NCBI RefSeq assembly: GCF_902712875.1
Contig: NZ_LR743509.1
Span: 4,354,001 to 4,418,000, forward strand
Direction of reading: 5' to 3'
DNA length: 64,000 nucleotides
DNA from: Hyphomicrobium sp. ghe19
GTDB lineage: Bacteria; Pseudomonadota; Alphaproteobacteria; Rhizobiales; Hyphomicrobiaceae
Made by a program: the position numbers and the translations under genes. Below, in pieces: positions 18,871 to 27,743 of the stretch. The number at the start of each line of letters is the position of its first letter. Position 1 is the first letter of the stretch. The notes beneath the pieces were generated by a model. It had not been told where the DNA came from, did not search any database, and worked only from the letters and a program-made list of their open reading frames with translations.

Positions 18871-20016
18871 TTGAAGCTATTTCGGAATATTGCCCTTCTA
18901 CCACTCCTCGCTTTGCTGGGCGGCTGCAATGCAATCGTGTTGAACCCTGCAGGCGACGTCGCCATCCAGCAGCGCGATCTTGTCATCATCTCCACCGTGC
19001 TGATGTTGTTCATCATCATTCCGGTGATGGCGTTGACGGTGTTTTTCGCTTGGCGGTATCGCCATTCGAACAAGTCGGCGCCTTACGATCCCGACTGGGA
19101 TCACTCCACCCATCTCGAGCTCGTGATCTGGGCGGCTCCGCTGCTCATCATCATTTGCCTTGGCGCCATCACGTGGATGGCGACGCATCTGCTCGATCCC
19201 TTCCGTCCGTTGGGGCGCACCGCTCCGGGCCAAGCCGTGGCTCACGCGGTGAAGCCTCTCAAGGTTGACGTCGTCGCGCTCGATTGGAAGTGGCTGTTCA
19301 TCTATCCGGATTACGGTATCGCGACCGTCAACCAGATGGCGGCGCCTGTCGACCAGCCAATCCATTTCCGCATCTCGGCGTCGTCGGTGATGAACGCCTT
19401 TTACGTACCGGCGCTTGCCGGCATGATCTACGCGATGCCGGGAATGCAGACGCAGCTTCATGCCGTCATCAACAAGCCCGGCGACTTCAAAGGCTTTTCG
19501 GCGAACTACAGCGGCGACGGTTTCTCGAAGATGCGCTTCGATTTCCTTGCCAGAGACGAAGCCGGTTTTGCGAAATGGGTTGCGGACATCAAGGCTAGCG
19601 GCGGCAATCTCGGGCTCACCGAATACCTCGATCTCGAAAGGCCGAGCGAAGGTGTCGCTGTAAGGAAGTATTCAAGCGTCGATCCGCAGCTCTTTCACCG
19701 GGTGGTCAATCTCTGCGTCCAGCCAGGCAAAATGTGCATGCACGAAATGGCGGCCATAGACGCCAAGGGCGGCCTCGGCCTTGCGGGTGTCAATCTGGTT
19801 CAGAGCATTGAATACGACAAATCCGCTCGACGTGGTTCGGCGCCGGTCCTGGCAAAGGCTTACGTCGCGAGCGTGTGCACGACAAATGATCCGATGGGCG
19901 CCGATATGGCGGACGTGCAAGTGACGCCGGTGAGCTCGACGCCCCTTCTGGGTGCGGGTCTGCCGCGTCCGGCAGCGACGTTCCAATCCTTCGCACCGCG
20001 ACCGTCAAACTCCTGA
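18871..20016 (+). CDS. cyoA: Cytochrome bo3 ubiquinol oxidase subunit II
   Basis: Subunit II of a quinol-oxidising haem-copper oxidase. The 381-residue lipoprotein has a lipobox LLGGC (Cys19) and two membrane helices (VIISTVLMLFIIIPVMALTV, LVIWAAPLLIIICLGAITWM). Its periplasmic cupredoxin domain has DWKWLFIYPDYGIATVNQ and SSVMNAFYVPALAGMIYAMP. The late CVQPGKMCMHEM looks superficially like a copper site, but the canonical CuA spacing is absent, as expected for a quinol oxidase. Translation appears to start at TTG 18871. First gene of cyoABCD-SURF1. Confidence 0.94.
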   Translation: MKLFRNIALLPLLALLGGCNAIVLNPAGDVAIQQRDLVIISTVLMLFIIIPVMALTVFFAWRYRHSNKSAPYDPDWDHSTHLELVIWAAPLLIIICLGAITWMATHLLDPFRPLGRTAPGQAVAHAVKPLKVDVVALDWKWLFIYPDYGIATVNQMAAPVDQPIHFRISASSVMNAFYVPALAGMIYAMPGMQTQLHAVINKPGDFKGFSANYSGDGFSKMRFDFLARDEAGFAKWVADIKASGGNLGLTEYLDLERPSEGVAVRKYSSVDPQLFHRVVNLCVQPGKMCMHEMAAIDAKGGLGLAGVNLVQSIEYDKSARRGSAPVLAKAYVASVCTTNDPMGADMADVQVTPVSSTPLLGAGLPRPAATFQSFAPRPSNS

Positions 20017-20034
20017 CCGGGAACGAATACAAAG

Positions 20035-22041
20035 ATGTTTGATAACCCAGAACTCATGAAGGCCATCTTCGGACGGCTGACGCTAGAAGCGTTGCCGCTT
20101 CATGAGCCGATCCTCGTCGCGACATTCATCGCCGTCGCCATCGGCGGCGTCGCCACGTTCGGCGCTCTCACCTACTTCAAGCTTTGGGGCTATCTCTGGA
20201 AGGAGTGGTTCACGAGCATCGATCACAAGCGCATCGGCATCATGTACATCGTGCTCGGTCTCGTGATGCTGCTTCGCGGCTTCGCCGACGCCATCATGAT
20301 GCGCCTCCAGCAGGCTGTGGCCTTCAACGGCTCGGAAGGCTATCTGCCGGCTCACCATTTCGATCAGATCTTCACCGCACACGGCGTGATCATGATCTTC
20401 TTCGTGGCGATGCCGCTCGTCACGGGTTTGATGAACTACGTCGTTCCTCTGCAAATCGGCGCACGCGACGTCGCCTTTCCGTTCCTCAACAACTTCAGCT
20501 TCTGGATGACCACGGCCGGCGCGGCTCTCGTGATGGCTTCGCTGTTCATCGGCGAGTTCGCGCGTACTGGCTGGCTTGCGTATCCGCCGCTCTCGAACAT
20601 CGCCTATAGTCCGGATGTCGGTGTCGATTATTACATATGGTCGCTACAGGTGGCGGGCGTCGGGACGCTGCTATCCGGCGTGAACCTGATCGCGACCATC
20701 GTAAAGATGCGCGCCCCAGGCATGACCCTGATGAAGATGCCCGTCTTCACGTGGACGGCGCTCTGCACCAACGTCCTCATCGTCGCCGCGTTCCCCGTGC
20801 TGACAGGCGTTCTCGGGCTCCTCTCGCTCGACCGCTACGCCGGCACGAACTTCTTCACGAACGACTTCGGCGGCAACGCCATGATGTACGTGAACCTCAT
20901 CTGGATCTGGGGCCATCCCGAGGTTTACATCCTCATACTTCCCGCATTCGGCATTTTCTCGGAAGTGGTCTCGACGTTCTGCGGCAAGCGGCTCTTCGGC
21001 TATACGTCGATGGTCTATGCGACGGTCGTCATCACCATCCTGTCGTATCTCGTCTGGCTGCATCACTTCTTCACGATGGGCTCCGGCGCCAGCGTCAACT
21101 CGTTCTTCGGCATCACGACGATGATCATCTCGATCCCGACGGGCGCGAAGATGTTCAACTGGCTGTTCACGATGTACCGGGGCCGGATCCGCTTCGAAGT
21201 GCCGATGATGTGGACGGTCGCGTTCATGCTGACGTTCGTCGTCGGCGGCATGACCGGTGTGCTTCTCGCCGTTCCGCCGGCAGACTTCGTGCTGCACAAC
21301 AGCCTCTTCCTGATCGCGCATTTCCATAACGTCATCATCGGCGGCGTCGTGTTCGGCATGTTCGCCGGCATCACCTACTGGTTCCCGAAGGCGTTCGGCT
21401 TCAAGCTCGATCCGTTCTGGGGCAAGATGTCGTTTTGGTTCTGGGTCATCGGCTTCTGGTTCGCCTTCATGCCGCTGTACGTCCTCGGCTTGATGGGCGT
21501 CACCCGCCGCCTGCGCGTGTTCGACGATCCGTCGCTGCAGATCTGGTTCATCATCGCGGCTCTCGGCGCGGTCATGATCGCCATCGGCATCGCCTGCTTC
21601 CTCATCCAGATCGCCGTCAGCATCAAGAACCGCGAAAAGCTGCGCGACTGGACCGGCGATCCGTGGAACGGTCGTACGCTCGAGTGGTCGACGTCGTCGC
21701 CGCCGCCTGTCTACAACTTCGCCTTTACTCCGGTGATCCACGACAACGATGCGTGGTGGGATATGAAGAAGCGCGGTTATGAACGTCCGGCGAGCGGATA
21801 TAAGGCGATCCACATGCCGAGCAACACGAGTGCGGGCATCATCCTCGCCGGTATCAGTGCGCTCGTGGCCTTCGCTATGATCTGGCAGATCTGGTGGCTT
21901 GCGATCGTAGGGTTCGTGGCGCTTATCGGGACTGCGATCGGTCACACGTTCAACTACCATCGCAGCTTCTATATTCCGCGAGAGCAAGTCGTTGAAACCG
22001 AGCGCGCGCGCACGCAGCTCCTTCAGACCGCACGGGCATAA
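20035..22041 (+). CDS. cyoB: Cytochrome bo3 ubiquinol oxidase subunit I
   Basis: Catalytic subunit carrying haem b and the haem o/CuB centre, and pumping protons. At 668 residues it has the extended 15-helix form of CyoB. Visible motifs include the [12 protein letters not shown] entry, [15 protein letters not shown] (haem-ligand His), [19 protein letters not shown] (CuB His plus cross-linked Tyr region), and [25 protein letters not shown] carries the later haem and CuB ligands. It follows cyoA by 18 bases and precedes cyoC by 3. Confidence 0.98.
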   Translation: MFDNPELMKAIFGRLTLEALPLHEPILVATFIAVAIGGVATFGALTYFKLWGYLWKEWFTSIDHKRIGIMYIVLGLVMLLRGFADAIMMRLQQAVAFNGSEGYLPAHHFDQIFTAHGVIMIFFVAMPLVTGLMNYVVPLQIGARDVAFPFLNNFSFWMTTAGAALVMASLFIGEFARTGWLAYPPLSNIAYSPDVGVDYYIWSLQVAGVGTLLSGVNLIATIVKMRAPGMTLMKMPVFTWTALCTNVLIVAAFPVLTGVLGLLSLDRYAGTNFFTNDFGGNAMMYVNLIWIWGHPEVYILILPAFGIFSEVVSTFCGKRLFGYTSMVYATVVITILSYLVWLHHFFTMGSGASVNSFFGITTMIISIPTGAKMFNWLFTMYRGRIRFEVPMMWTVAFMLTFVVGGMTGVLLAVPPADFVLHNSLFLIAHFHNVIIGGVVFGMFAGITYWFPKAFGFKLDPFWGKMSFWFWVIGFWFAFMPLYVLGLMGVTRRLRVFDDPSLQIWFIIAALGAVMIAIGIACFLIQIAVSIKNREKLRDWTGDPWNGRTLEWSTSSPPPVYNFAFTPVIHDNDAWWDMKKRGYERPASGYKAIHMPSNTSAGIILAGISALVAFAMIWQIWWLAIVGFVALIGTAIGHTFNYHRSFYIPREQVVETERARTQLLQTARA

Positions 22042-22044
22042 TCG

Positions 22045-22689
22045 ATGACGACGACAACAGCGGCGAGCACAGCCCTTGCCGAGACGAAAGAGGCTCCGGT
22101 CTTCTACGTCGCCGACGAGCATGACCATCCGGAAGGTTCGAGCACCATGCTCGGCTTCTGGCTCTATCTGATGAGCGACTGCCTCGTGTTCGCGGTGCTG
22201 TTCGCGACGTACGGCGTTCTCGGCGCCAACTACGCGGCCGGGCCTTCGCCGAAAGAGCTTTTCGATCTGCCGCTCGTCGCGTTGAACACGTCGATGCTGC
22301 TTCTTTCGTCGATCACCTACGGTTTCGCGGTGCTCGAGATGCAGAAGAAGAACCAGAATGCGATGCTGTTCTGGCTCGCGGTGACAGGGCTTTTCGGCGC
22401 CGCCTTCCTTGGCATCGAGCTCTACGAGTTCGCTCATATGATCCACGAGGGAGCGACGCCGCAGCGTAGTGCGTTCCTCTCGTCGTTCTTCACGCTTGTC
22501 GGTACGCACGGCCTGCACGTCACCTTCGGCCTGATCTGGATGATCACGCTGATCGTGCAGGTGTGGAAGTTCGGCCTGATCGAAGCCAACAAGCGGCGCC
22601 TTTTGTGCCTCAGCATGTTCTGGCACTTTCTCGACGTCGTCTGGATCGGCGTCTTCACCTTCGTCTATTTGATGGGAGTGCTCCGATGA
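22045..22689 (+). CDS. cyoC: Cytochrome bo3 ubiquinol oxidase subunit III
   Basis: Five-helix integral subunit of the quinol oxidase. 214 residues, with LGFWLYLMSDCLVFAVLFAT near the start, GAAFLGIELYEFAHMIHEG mid-chain, and GTHGLHVTFGLIWMITLIVQ then FWHFLDVVWIGVFTFVYLMG at the end. All match the CyoC/CoxC family. The stop overlaps the cyoD start (ATGA). Confidence 0.96.
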   Translation: MTTTTAASTALAETKEAPVFYVADEHDHPEGSSTMLGFWLYLMSDCLVFAVLFATYGVLGANYAAGPSPKELFDLPLVALNTSMLLLSSITYGFAVLEMQKKNQNAMLFWLAVTGLFGAAFLGIELYEFAHMIHEGATPQRSAFLSSFFTLVGTHGLHVTFGLIWMITLIVQVWKFGLIEANKRRLLCLSMFWHFLDVVWIGVFTFVYLMGVLR

Positions 22690-23069
22690 GCTCGGGTCCG
22701 CACGGCGAGCACAGCCACGACGCACACGGTCACGAGAGCGGCCATCCGGAATCGACTTTGCGCGGCTACCTGATCGGCTTCGGCCTTTCTGTCGTGCTGA
22801 CGGCCATTCCTTTCTGGCTCGTCATGACCGGCAAGCTCGGCAGCAACGAAGCGACGACCATCGCGATCCTCATCCTGGGCGCGGTGCAGATCGTCGTGCA
22901 CATGATCTACTTCCTGCACATGACGCCGAGTTCGGAAGGCGGCTGGACGATGATGGCCTTGATCTTCACCGTCGTCATGGTGGTGATCACGCTCGCCGGT
23001 TCACTGTGGGTCATGTACCACATGAATACGAACATGATGCCGGGCATGGATCCGAGCCAGCTGCCGTGA
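22686..23069 (+). CDS. cyoD: Cytochrome bo3 ubiquinol oxidase subunit IV
   Basis: Small three-helix subunit that helps CuB assembly in the oxidase. 127 residues; the cytoplasmic N-terminus is rich in His (GEHSHDAHGHESGH). Helices follow: YLIGFGLSVVLTAIPFWLVM, AILILGAVQIVVHMIYFLHM and MALIFTVVMVVITLAGSLWV. The C-terminus is Met-rich (MNTNMMPGM). It overlaps both cyoC and the SURF1 gene by 4 bases. Confidence 0.95.
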   Translation: MSSGPHGEHSHDAHGHESGHPESTLRGYLIGFGLSVVLTAIPFWLVMTGKLGSNEATTIAILILGAVQIVVHMIYFLHMTPSSEGGWTMMALIFTVVMVVITLAGSLWVMYHMNTNMMPGMDPSQLP

Positions 23070-23938
23070 ACGCCGACGCCAAGGGGCGCGGGGAATTCGG
23101 GGACGAAGGACTGGATGGCGGGCGCGCGAAGCGCCCGCGTTCGGCCTTTTCTCTCGCCATACTCGGCATCATAGGACTTCTCGGCATCGCCGGTTTGTTG
23201 TCGCTCGGCGTCTGGCAGGTCGAACGCCGCGCGTGGAAGCTCGATCTTATCGAACGTGTCGAGCAGCGGGTTCACTCTCAGCCAACGGCCGCACCTGGTC
23301 CTGCCGACTGGACGTCGATCGACGCCAAGACCGACGAATATCGCCGGGTCACCGCCACCGGTCATTTCCGCAACGATCGTGAAGCGCTCGTCACTGCCGT
23401 GACGAACGATGGGGCGGGCTATTGGGTCGTGACGCCGCTCGAGACCAAGGATGGCTTCACGGTTCTCGTCAATCGCGGGTTTGTGCCGCCGGATCGCCGG
23501 GACCCGGGGGCGCGCGCTGCCGGCGCGCCGGACGGCGACGTGACGGTGACGGGTCTACTTCGTCTGACCGAGCCGAAGGGCGCCTTTCTGCGGAGCAACG
23601 ATCCGGCTGCGAACCGATGGTTTTCCCGGGATGTGGAAGCGATTGCGGCCGCGCGGAGCCTGACGAACGTCGCGCCCTATTTCATCGATGCGGATGCAAC
23701 GCCAAACCCCGGCGGATTCCCTGTCGGCGGATTGACCGTGGTCGCCTTCCATAACAATCACCTCGTCTATGCGTTGACTTGGTTCACGCTGGCGTTGATG
23801 CTCGCGGTGGCGACGGTCCGGGTCGCGCGCGAGGAAATTCGCATTCGGCGGACGGCTCAGGCATCTGAGGCCGTCGGCAAGACCGGAACTTCCATGGCGG
23901 ATGGATCTGTTCCGCCGCCGGAGCGACATAGGACTTAG
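23066..23938 (+). CDS. SURF1-family oxidase assembly protein
   Basis: SURF1 proteins assist haem insertion into haem-copper oxidases. 290 residues from GTG 23066, which overlaps the cyoD stop. Topology is typical: an N-terminal membrane helix (AILGIIGLLGIAGLLSLGVW) followed at once by WQVERRAWKLDLIERV, a periplasmic domain with YRRVTATGHF, GYWVVTPLE and VLVNRGFVPPDRR, and a C-terminal helix (NNHLVYALTWFTLALMLAVA). Its place in the operon suggests service to the bo3 oxidase. Confidence 0.93.
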   Translation: MNADAKGRGEFGDEGLDGGRAKRPRSAFSLAILGIIGLLGIAGLLSLGVWQVERRAWKLDLIERVEQRVHSQPTAAPGPADWTSIDAKTDEYRRVTATGHFRNDREALVTAVTNDGAGYWVVTPLETKDGFTVLVNRGFVPPDRRDPGARAAGAPDGDVTVTGLLRLTEPKGAFLRSNDPAANRWFSRDVEAIAAARSLTNVAPYFIDADATPNPGGFPVGGLTVVAFHNNHLVYALTWFTLALMLAVATVRVAREEIRIRRTAQASEAVGKTGTSMADGSVPPPERHRT

Positions 23939-23944
23939 CGCGAC

Positions 23945-25336
23945 ATGCTGGGCCGCACTGAGACAGTCTCCGGTTCGGCAAGCGAAGACGGGCCGGCTGT
24001 TTCAGATGGCGTTACGGGCGGCGATGCCCGGAATGTTTCTGGGGCTCCACCAGCGGGCGATCCTGCCGCTACCCAGAACATGCTGCTGCTGATCCAGCTT
24101 CGCTGGATCGCCGTCGCGGGTCAGATTGCGACGATTGTTTTCGTCGAGTTCGTCCTTGGCATCGGCCTGCCGCTTTTGCCGATGGCCGTGATCATCGCGG
24201 GTCTGATCGCACTTAATCTCGCAAGCCTTGCGTGGCTCAGAAACGGCCGGGATGCCGGCGACGCCGCTCTGCTCGGCGCGCTGATGTTCGACGTGGCTGC
24301 CTTGACCGCGCAACTCTACTTCAGCGGCGGCGCGACGAACCCGTTCACGTTCCTCTATCTCTTGCAGGTGACGCTCGCCGCCGTGCTGCTCGACCGGCGC
24401 TCGACGTGGGCGGTCGTCGCCGCGACATGCGCGAGCTTCGCGCTGCTCACCGTCGATTACCGGCCGCTCTCCGTGCCGGAAGGCTTCGGCGACCTCTTCA
24501 AGCTTCATATCGCCGGAATGCTCATCTGCTTTGCGCTCGATGCGGCTTTGCTCGTGGTGTTCGTGACGCGCATCACGCGCAATCTTCGGGAGCGCGACGC
24601 GCGGCTTGCGGCCTTGAAGCAGCACGCTGTCGAGGAAGATCACATCGTTCGCATGGGCCTTCTGGCCTCCGGCGCGGCGCATGAACTCGGTACGCCGCTC
24701 GCATCGCTCTCTGTCATTCTCGGAGACTGGCGGCGTGTACCGGCGATCGCATCGAGCCCTGAGTTGCTGGAAGAGGTCGAGGAAATGCAGGCGGCGGTGA
24801 AGCGCTGCAAATCGATCCTGACCGGCGTGCTGTTATCGGCCGGCGAAGCCCGCGGAGAAGCGCCGCGCGTGACGACGGTCAATACCTTCGTCAACGAGCT
24901 CGTTGAAGAATGGCGCGGCGCCCGGTCGCCGGCATCGCTCGATTATACCAACGCGTTCGGCGCGGATCTTCCGATCGTGTCGGACTCGACGCTGAAGCAG
25001 GTCGTCTTCAACGTGATCGACAATGCTTACGATTCGTCTCCCGCATGGATCGGCGTTTTCGTCGAACGCATCGGAGACGCGCTCGCCATCCGCGTTTCGG
25101 ATCGTGGACCAGGTTTTGCGCCGCAGATGCTCGCCCAGTTCGGCAAGCCCTATCAATCAAGCAAGGGGCGGCCGGGCGGCGGCCTTGGGCTGTTCCTCGT
25201 GGTGAATGTGATACGCAAGCTCGGGGGCAGCGTCTCAGCGGCCAATCGGCCCCAGGAACATGGAGGCGGCGCAACTGTGACGCTGAAGTTGCCGCTCGCC
25301 GCCTTGGCCCTCGGAGCGCGATCGCATGGAAACTAA
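23945..25336 (+). CDS. regB: Redox-sensing sensor histidine kinase, RegB/PrrB/ActS type
   Basis: Membrane kinase that senses the quinone pool and phosphorylates RegA. 463 residues: an unusually long polar N-terminal tail (~45), six membrane helices including the quinone-binding motif GGATNPF (128-134), and the H-box GAAHELGTPLASL with His246. Cys288 in KRCKSIL sits at the position of the RegB redox cysteine. The ATPase domain has NVIDNAYDSSP, VSDRGPGF and GGGLGLFL. It lies 6 bases after SURF1 and overlaps regA by 11, linking kinase dose to oxidase expression. Confidence 0.9.
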   Translation: MLGRTETVSGSASEDGPAVSDGVTGGDARNVSGAPPAGDPAATQNMLLLIQLRWIAVAGQIATIVFVEFVLGIGLPLLPMAVIIAGLIALNLASLAWLRNGRDAGDAALLGALMFDVAALTAQLYFSGGATNPFTFLYLLQVTLAAVLLDRRSTWAVVAATCASFALLTVDYRPLSVPEGFGDLFKLHIAGMLICFALDAALLVVFVTRITRNLRERDARLAALKQHAVEEDHIVRMGLLASGAAHELGTPLASLSVILGDWRRVPAIASSPELLEEVEEMQAAVKRCKSILTGVLLSAGEARGEAPRVTTVNTFVNELVEEWRGARSPASLDYTNAFGADLPIVSDSTLKQVVFNVIDNAYDSSPAWIGVFVERIGDALAIRVSDRGPGFAPQMLAQFGKPYQSSKGRPGGGLGLFLVVNVIRKLGGSVSAANRPQEHGGGATVTLKLPLAALALGARSHGN

Positions 25337-25859
25337 TCGCACGCTTGTGATCGTCGAAGACGATGCCGCCTTCGCGAACACGCTGAAGCGATCGTTCGAG
25401 CGGCGCGAGTATGTGGTCGACGTCGCACCGGGGCGCGAGGCCCTGGAGGCGATTTTGGAAGTGCGGACGCCGGGCTATGCGGTCGTCGATCTGAAGCTCA
25501 ACGGTGAATCCGGGCTCGCGTGCGTCGAGGCTTTGCACGCGCACGATCCGTCGACGGTGATTGTCGTGCTGACGGGATTTGCGAGTATCGCCACGGCGGT
25601 CGAGGCGATCAAGCTCGGCGCGCGGCATTACCTCGTGAAGCCGTCGAGTTCGGACGACATCGAGGAAGCGTTCGGCAGGACCGAGGGCGACAGCGCCGTT
25701 GCGCTGACCGAGCGGCCGACGTCTATCAAGACGCTCGAATGGGAGCACATCCACCAGACGCTGGTGGACACAGGTTTCAACATTTCGGAAGCCGCGCGGC
25801 GGCTTGGCATGCACCGGCGGACGCTGGCGCGGAAATTGGAGAAGCGGCAGGTGAAGTGA
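25326..25859 (+). CDS. regA: Redox response regulator, RegA/PrrA/ActR type
   Basis: Partner regulator of RegB. 177 residues: a receiver domain with acidic pocket Asp12/Asp13, phosphoacceptor Asp55 (VVDLKLNGESG), Thr83 and Lys105, a linker, and a C-terminal Fis-type helix-turn-helix (NISEAARRLGMHRRTLARKL). Size and HTH match the RegA family, which controls respiration, carbon fixation and nitrogen genes with redox state. Its position after cyo-SURF1-regB suggests it regulates this operon too. Confidence 0.91.
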   Translation: METNRTLVIVEDDAAFANTLKRSFERREYVVDVAPGREALEAILEVRTPGYAVVDLKLNGESGLACVEALHAHDPSTVIVVLTGFASIATAVEAIKLGARHYLVKPSSSDDIEEAFGRTEGDSAVALTERPTSIKTLEWEHIHQTLVDTGFNISEAARRLGMHRRTLARKLEKRQVK

Positions 25860-25874
25860 TGCGTTCGCGCTCAA

Positions 25875-26807
25875 TCACCAATGCGATCGCAAGAGATTTC
25901 CAATTCTGGCGAATAGGCCGCCGGAATTTCTAGGCTTCGCTTTATCGCTTACTATTTTTGCGAGCGCCCGCGCCAGCATCTCGCAATCTATGGGTCCGTG
26001 ACTTTGCCCCTGCGCCAGCGAATGATAACGCTGACCAAGACAGTGGGCCAAGGACTTGAAGTGGTCAGATTTTTGAGTGCGGTCGCGCGGGATGATCTCG
26101 ACGACGTCCAGCTTCTCGTCGGCCCATACCAGATTCGTGAGGGCCGCTCCATGCTGCGCGATAACAATATCGGCCGTGTCGAATAGGGCAATCTGGAACG
26201 AGAGCGACCTTCCTTCCAACGTGCAGGGCAGCAAATTCAGATTCCGCGACAACAGAAAGTCGCTGCATTCCGAGAAATTTTTAATCGACCTCCTATCCCG
26301 GCCAGCGGATGTTATTTCGGAGTCACCTGTCGAATAGAGGAGCGTCGGGTCGCCTCTATCGATGAAGACGATTTTTGGTCCAGTGGCCGGGAACGCGTCA
26401 CGCAACGCACGCTTCTCGCATTCCACGCCAGCGAATAATCTCGCTTCCAGTTCTCGCTTCAAGCATCTGAAAGCGGCCCGGTCGTAGTAGCTGCGGTTGT
26501 CGAAGCCGTAGATCGTCTTAAAGCGCAGTTTTGGATTGTTCGACGATCGCGCTTCATTGAGGAGCAGCGCATGCTCGAGCTTCGGAAGGATCTTTATGCC
26601 GTTGGGCAGAACCTCGCGGATGAGGCCGTCCATCGGCCCGCAACTTCTGACGCAGATCGTACTGGCGTCATCACGGAGCGTCGTGATCAGCTGGATCAGA
26701 GGTGCGAGGAAGCCCAGCAGGAAATGGTAGTAGTGCTCGACGGAGCCCTTGCGATTTACGATATCGACGACCAATGCTTCAGCGAGATCGGTCGAAATTT
26801 CCGTCAC
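25875..26807 (-). CDS. GT61-type (DUF563) glycosyltransferase
   Basis: A 310-residue soluble protein. Key elements are GSVEHYYHFLLGFLAPLIQL near residue 20 (the NYYHW-like family element), KIVFIDRGDPTLLYST mid-chain, and the diagnostic IVIAQHGAALTNLVWADEKL followed by VVEIIPR. GT61 enzymes add pentoses or other sugars to polysaccharides; the substrate here is unknown. GTG at 26807 is the only start in frame. The gene is locally less GC-rich, has no glycan operon around it, and sits 170 bases from tRNA-His, which suggests acquisition. Convergent with regA, 15 bases apart. Confidence 0.8.
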   Translation of the reverse strand: MTEISTDLAEALVVDIVNRKGSVEHYYHFLLGFLAPLIQLITTLRDDASTICVRSCGPMDGLIREVLPNGIKILPKLEHALLLNEARSSNNPKLRFKTIYGFDNRSYYDRAAFRCLKRELEARLFAGVECEKRALRDAFPATGPKIVFIDRGDPTLLYSTGDSEITSAGRDRRSIKNFSECSDFLLSRNLNLLPCTLEGRSLSFQIALFDTADIVIAQHGAALTNLVWADEKLDVVEIIPRDRTQKSDHFKSLAHCLGQRYHSLAQGQSHGPIDCEMLARALAKIVSDKAKPRNSGGLFARIGNLLRSHW

Positions 26808-26980
26808 ACGCGCCTTCCCCCCGGTTGGCCGGAAAGGACGTTAGCGGATTTTATTGGGAAGGAGTATAAATATCGGTGTGCGGCATTGAATGTTGATCAC
26901 CGACACGACTGGTGGAGCGGTGGCGTCCATGCCCTAATCCAGGACAAGATCAAAATTGCTCGGGGAGTATCGGATGGAAT

Positions 26981-27057
26981 TGGTACCGCCTCCCAGATTT
27001 GAACCGGGGACCTCTAGATCCACAATCTAGCGCTCTAACCAACTGAGCTAAGGCGGC
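26981..27057 (-). tRNA. tRNA-His (anticodon GTG)
   Basis: Read on the minus strand, the cloverleaf is complete: acceptor GCCGCCT / AGGCGGT, D-arm GCTCAGTTGGTTAGAGC, anticodon arm CTAGATTGTGGATCTAG with GTG, and T-arm CCCGGTTCAAATCTGGG. CCA is encoded (26981-26983). Position -1 is T, not G; position 73 is A and the first pair is G1-U72. This matches the alphaproteobacterial tRNA-His type that lacks G-1. Confidence 0.97.
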
Positions 27058-27347
27058 ATGCCAAATGGCCTGGGACGATTTTAGGGCAATCGGGCGGGGC
27101 GTTGCACGTGCAAATCACCGCGTCGTCGCGCTTTAATGAATCCCGGCTACAGCGCGTTCCCGATGGGAGCGCACGCCGCGTGTTTCCAACACAGCGGGAG
27201 CCTAGGGTCAAGGGCGACTTATGGCTCTCGCCTTGAGTTTACCTGTTTTTGTGTGCCCTTACAGATCGTAGCGGCAACGCGAGGAACCCGAACGGTCCCG
27301 TTGCGTTCGTACGCCAATTGGTTCATCACGACGCTGTTTCCGGGGGG

Positions 27348-27554
27348 ATGCAGAACACCATGACGCTTTGCCCTTATAGTTCCGACGAGCTCAAGGACCT
27401 CCATCGGCTGCTTAAGAGCATCATCGAAGAAGCTCACGAGCGGTCGCTCAACATTCCCGACGACGACATCATCGAGAAATTGTTCGATCTGGCCGACCAC
27501 GGCGAGCGAGATCCTGTGAAGCTGCGCGCAGCCGTGCTGGATAAGGCCGCCTGA
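27348..27554 (+). CDS. Small hypothetical protein (68 residues)
   Basis: Charged helical product: MTLCPYSSDELKDLHRLLKS, then IIEEAHERSLNIPDDDIIEK and LFDLADHGERDPVKLRAAVL. ATG 27348 follows a GGGG tract; ATG 27360 is an alternative. No signal or membrane segment. The layout (helix, PDDD turn, helix) resembles small conserved alphaproteobacterial proteins of unknown role. It precedes the histidine kinase gene by about 190 bases, probably as a separate unit. Confidence 0.62.
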   Translation: MQNTMTLCPYSSDELKDLHRLLKSIIEEAHERSLNIPDDDIIEKLFDLADHGERDPVKLRAAVLDKAA

Positions 27555-27743
27555 GTCGTGGCCTGAACTGAGCTCTACCCGAGATTGTAGTCCGATGCGT
27601 TTGGGGTGGGCCGTGCTCGCGGGCGGCCCCTCTCGCCGCCGATGACAGTGGAAAATCACGCGTTTGCCGTTATGGCCGTCCGCAAATCACGTAGATGATC
27701 GTGGTGCGTTGCGCATGAGCCTTTTGAACGGGCGATTTTCCCT

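Noticed and set aside
19717..19758. CuA-like CVQPGKMCMHEM in subunit II
   Set aside because: Spacing differs from the C-x-E-x-C...H...M of cytochrome c oxidases, and the rest matches CyoA, so it is not evidence for a CuA site.
20671..22725. 684-codon open frame antisense to cyoB
   Set aside because: It is a long shadow caused by the codon bias of a GC-rich gene; composition is Asp/His/Arg-rich with no domain.
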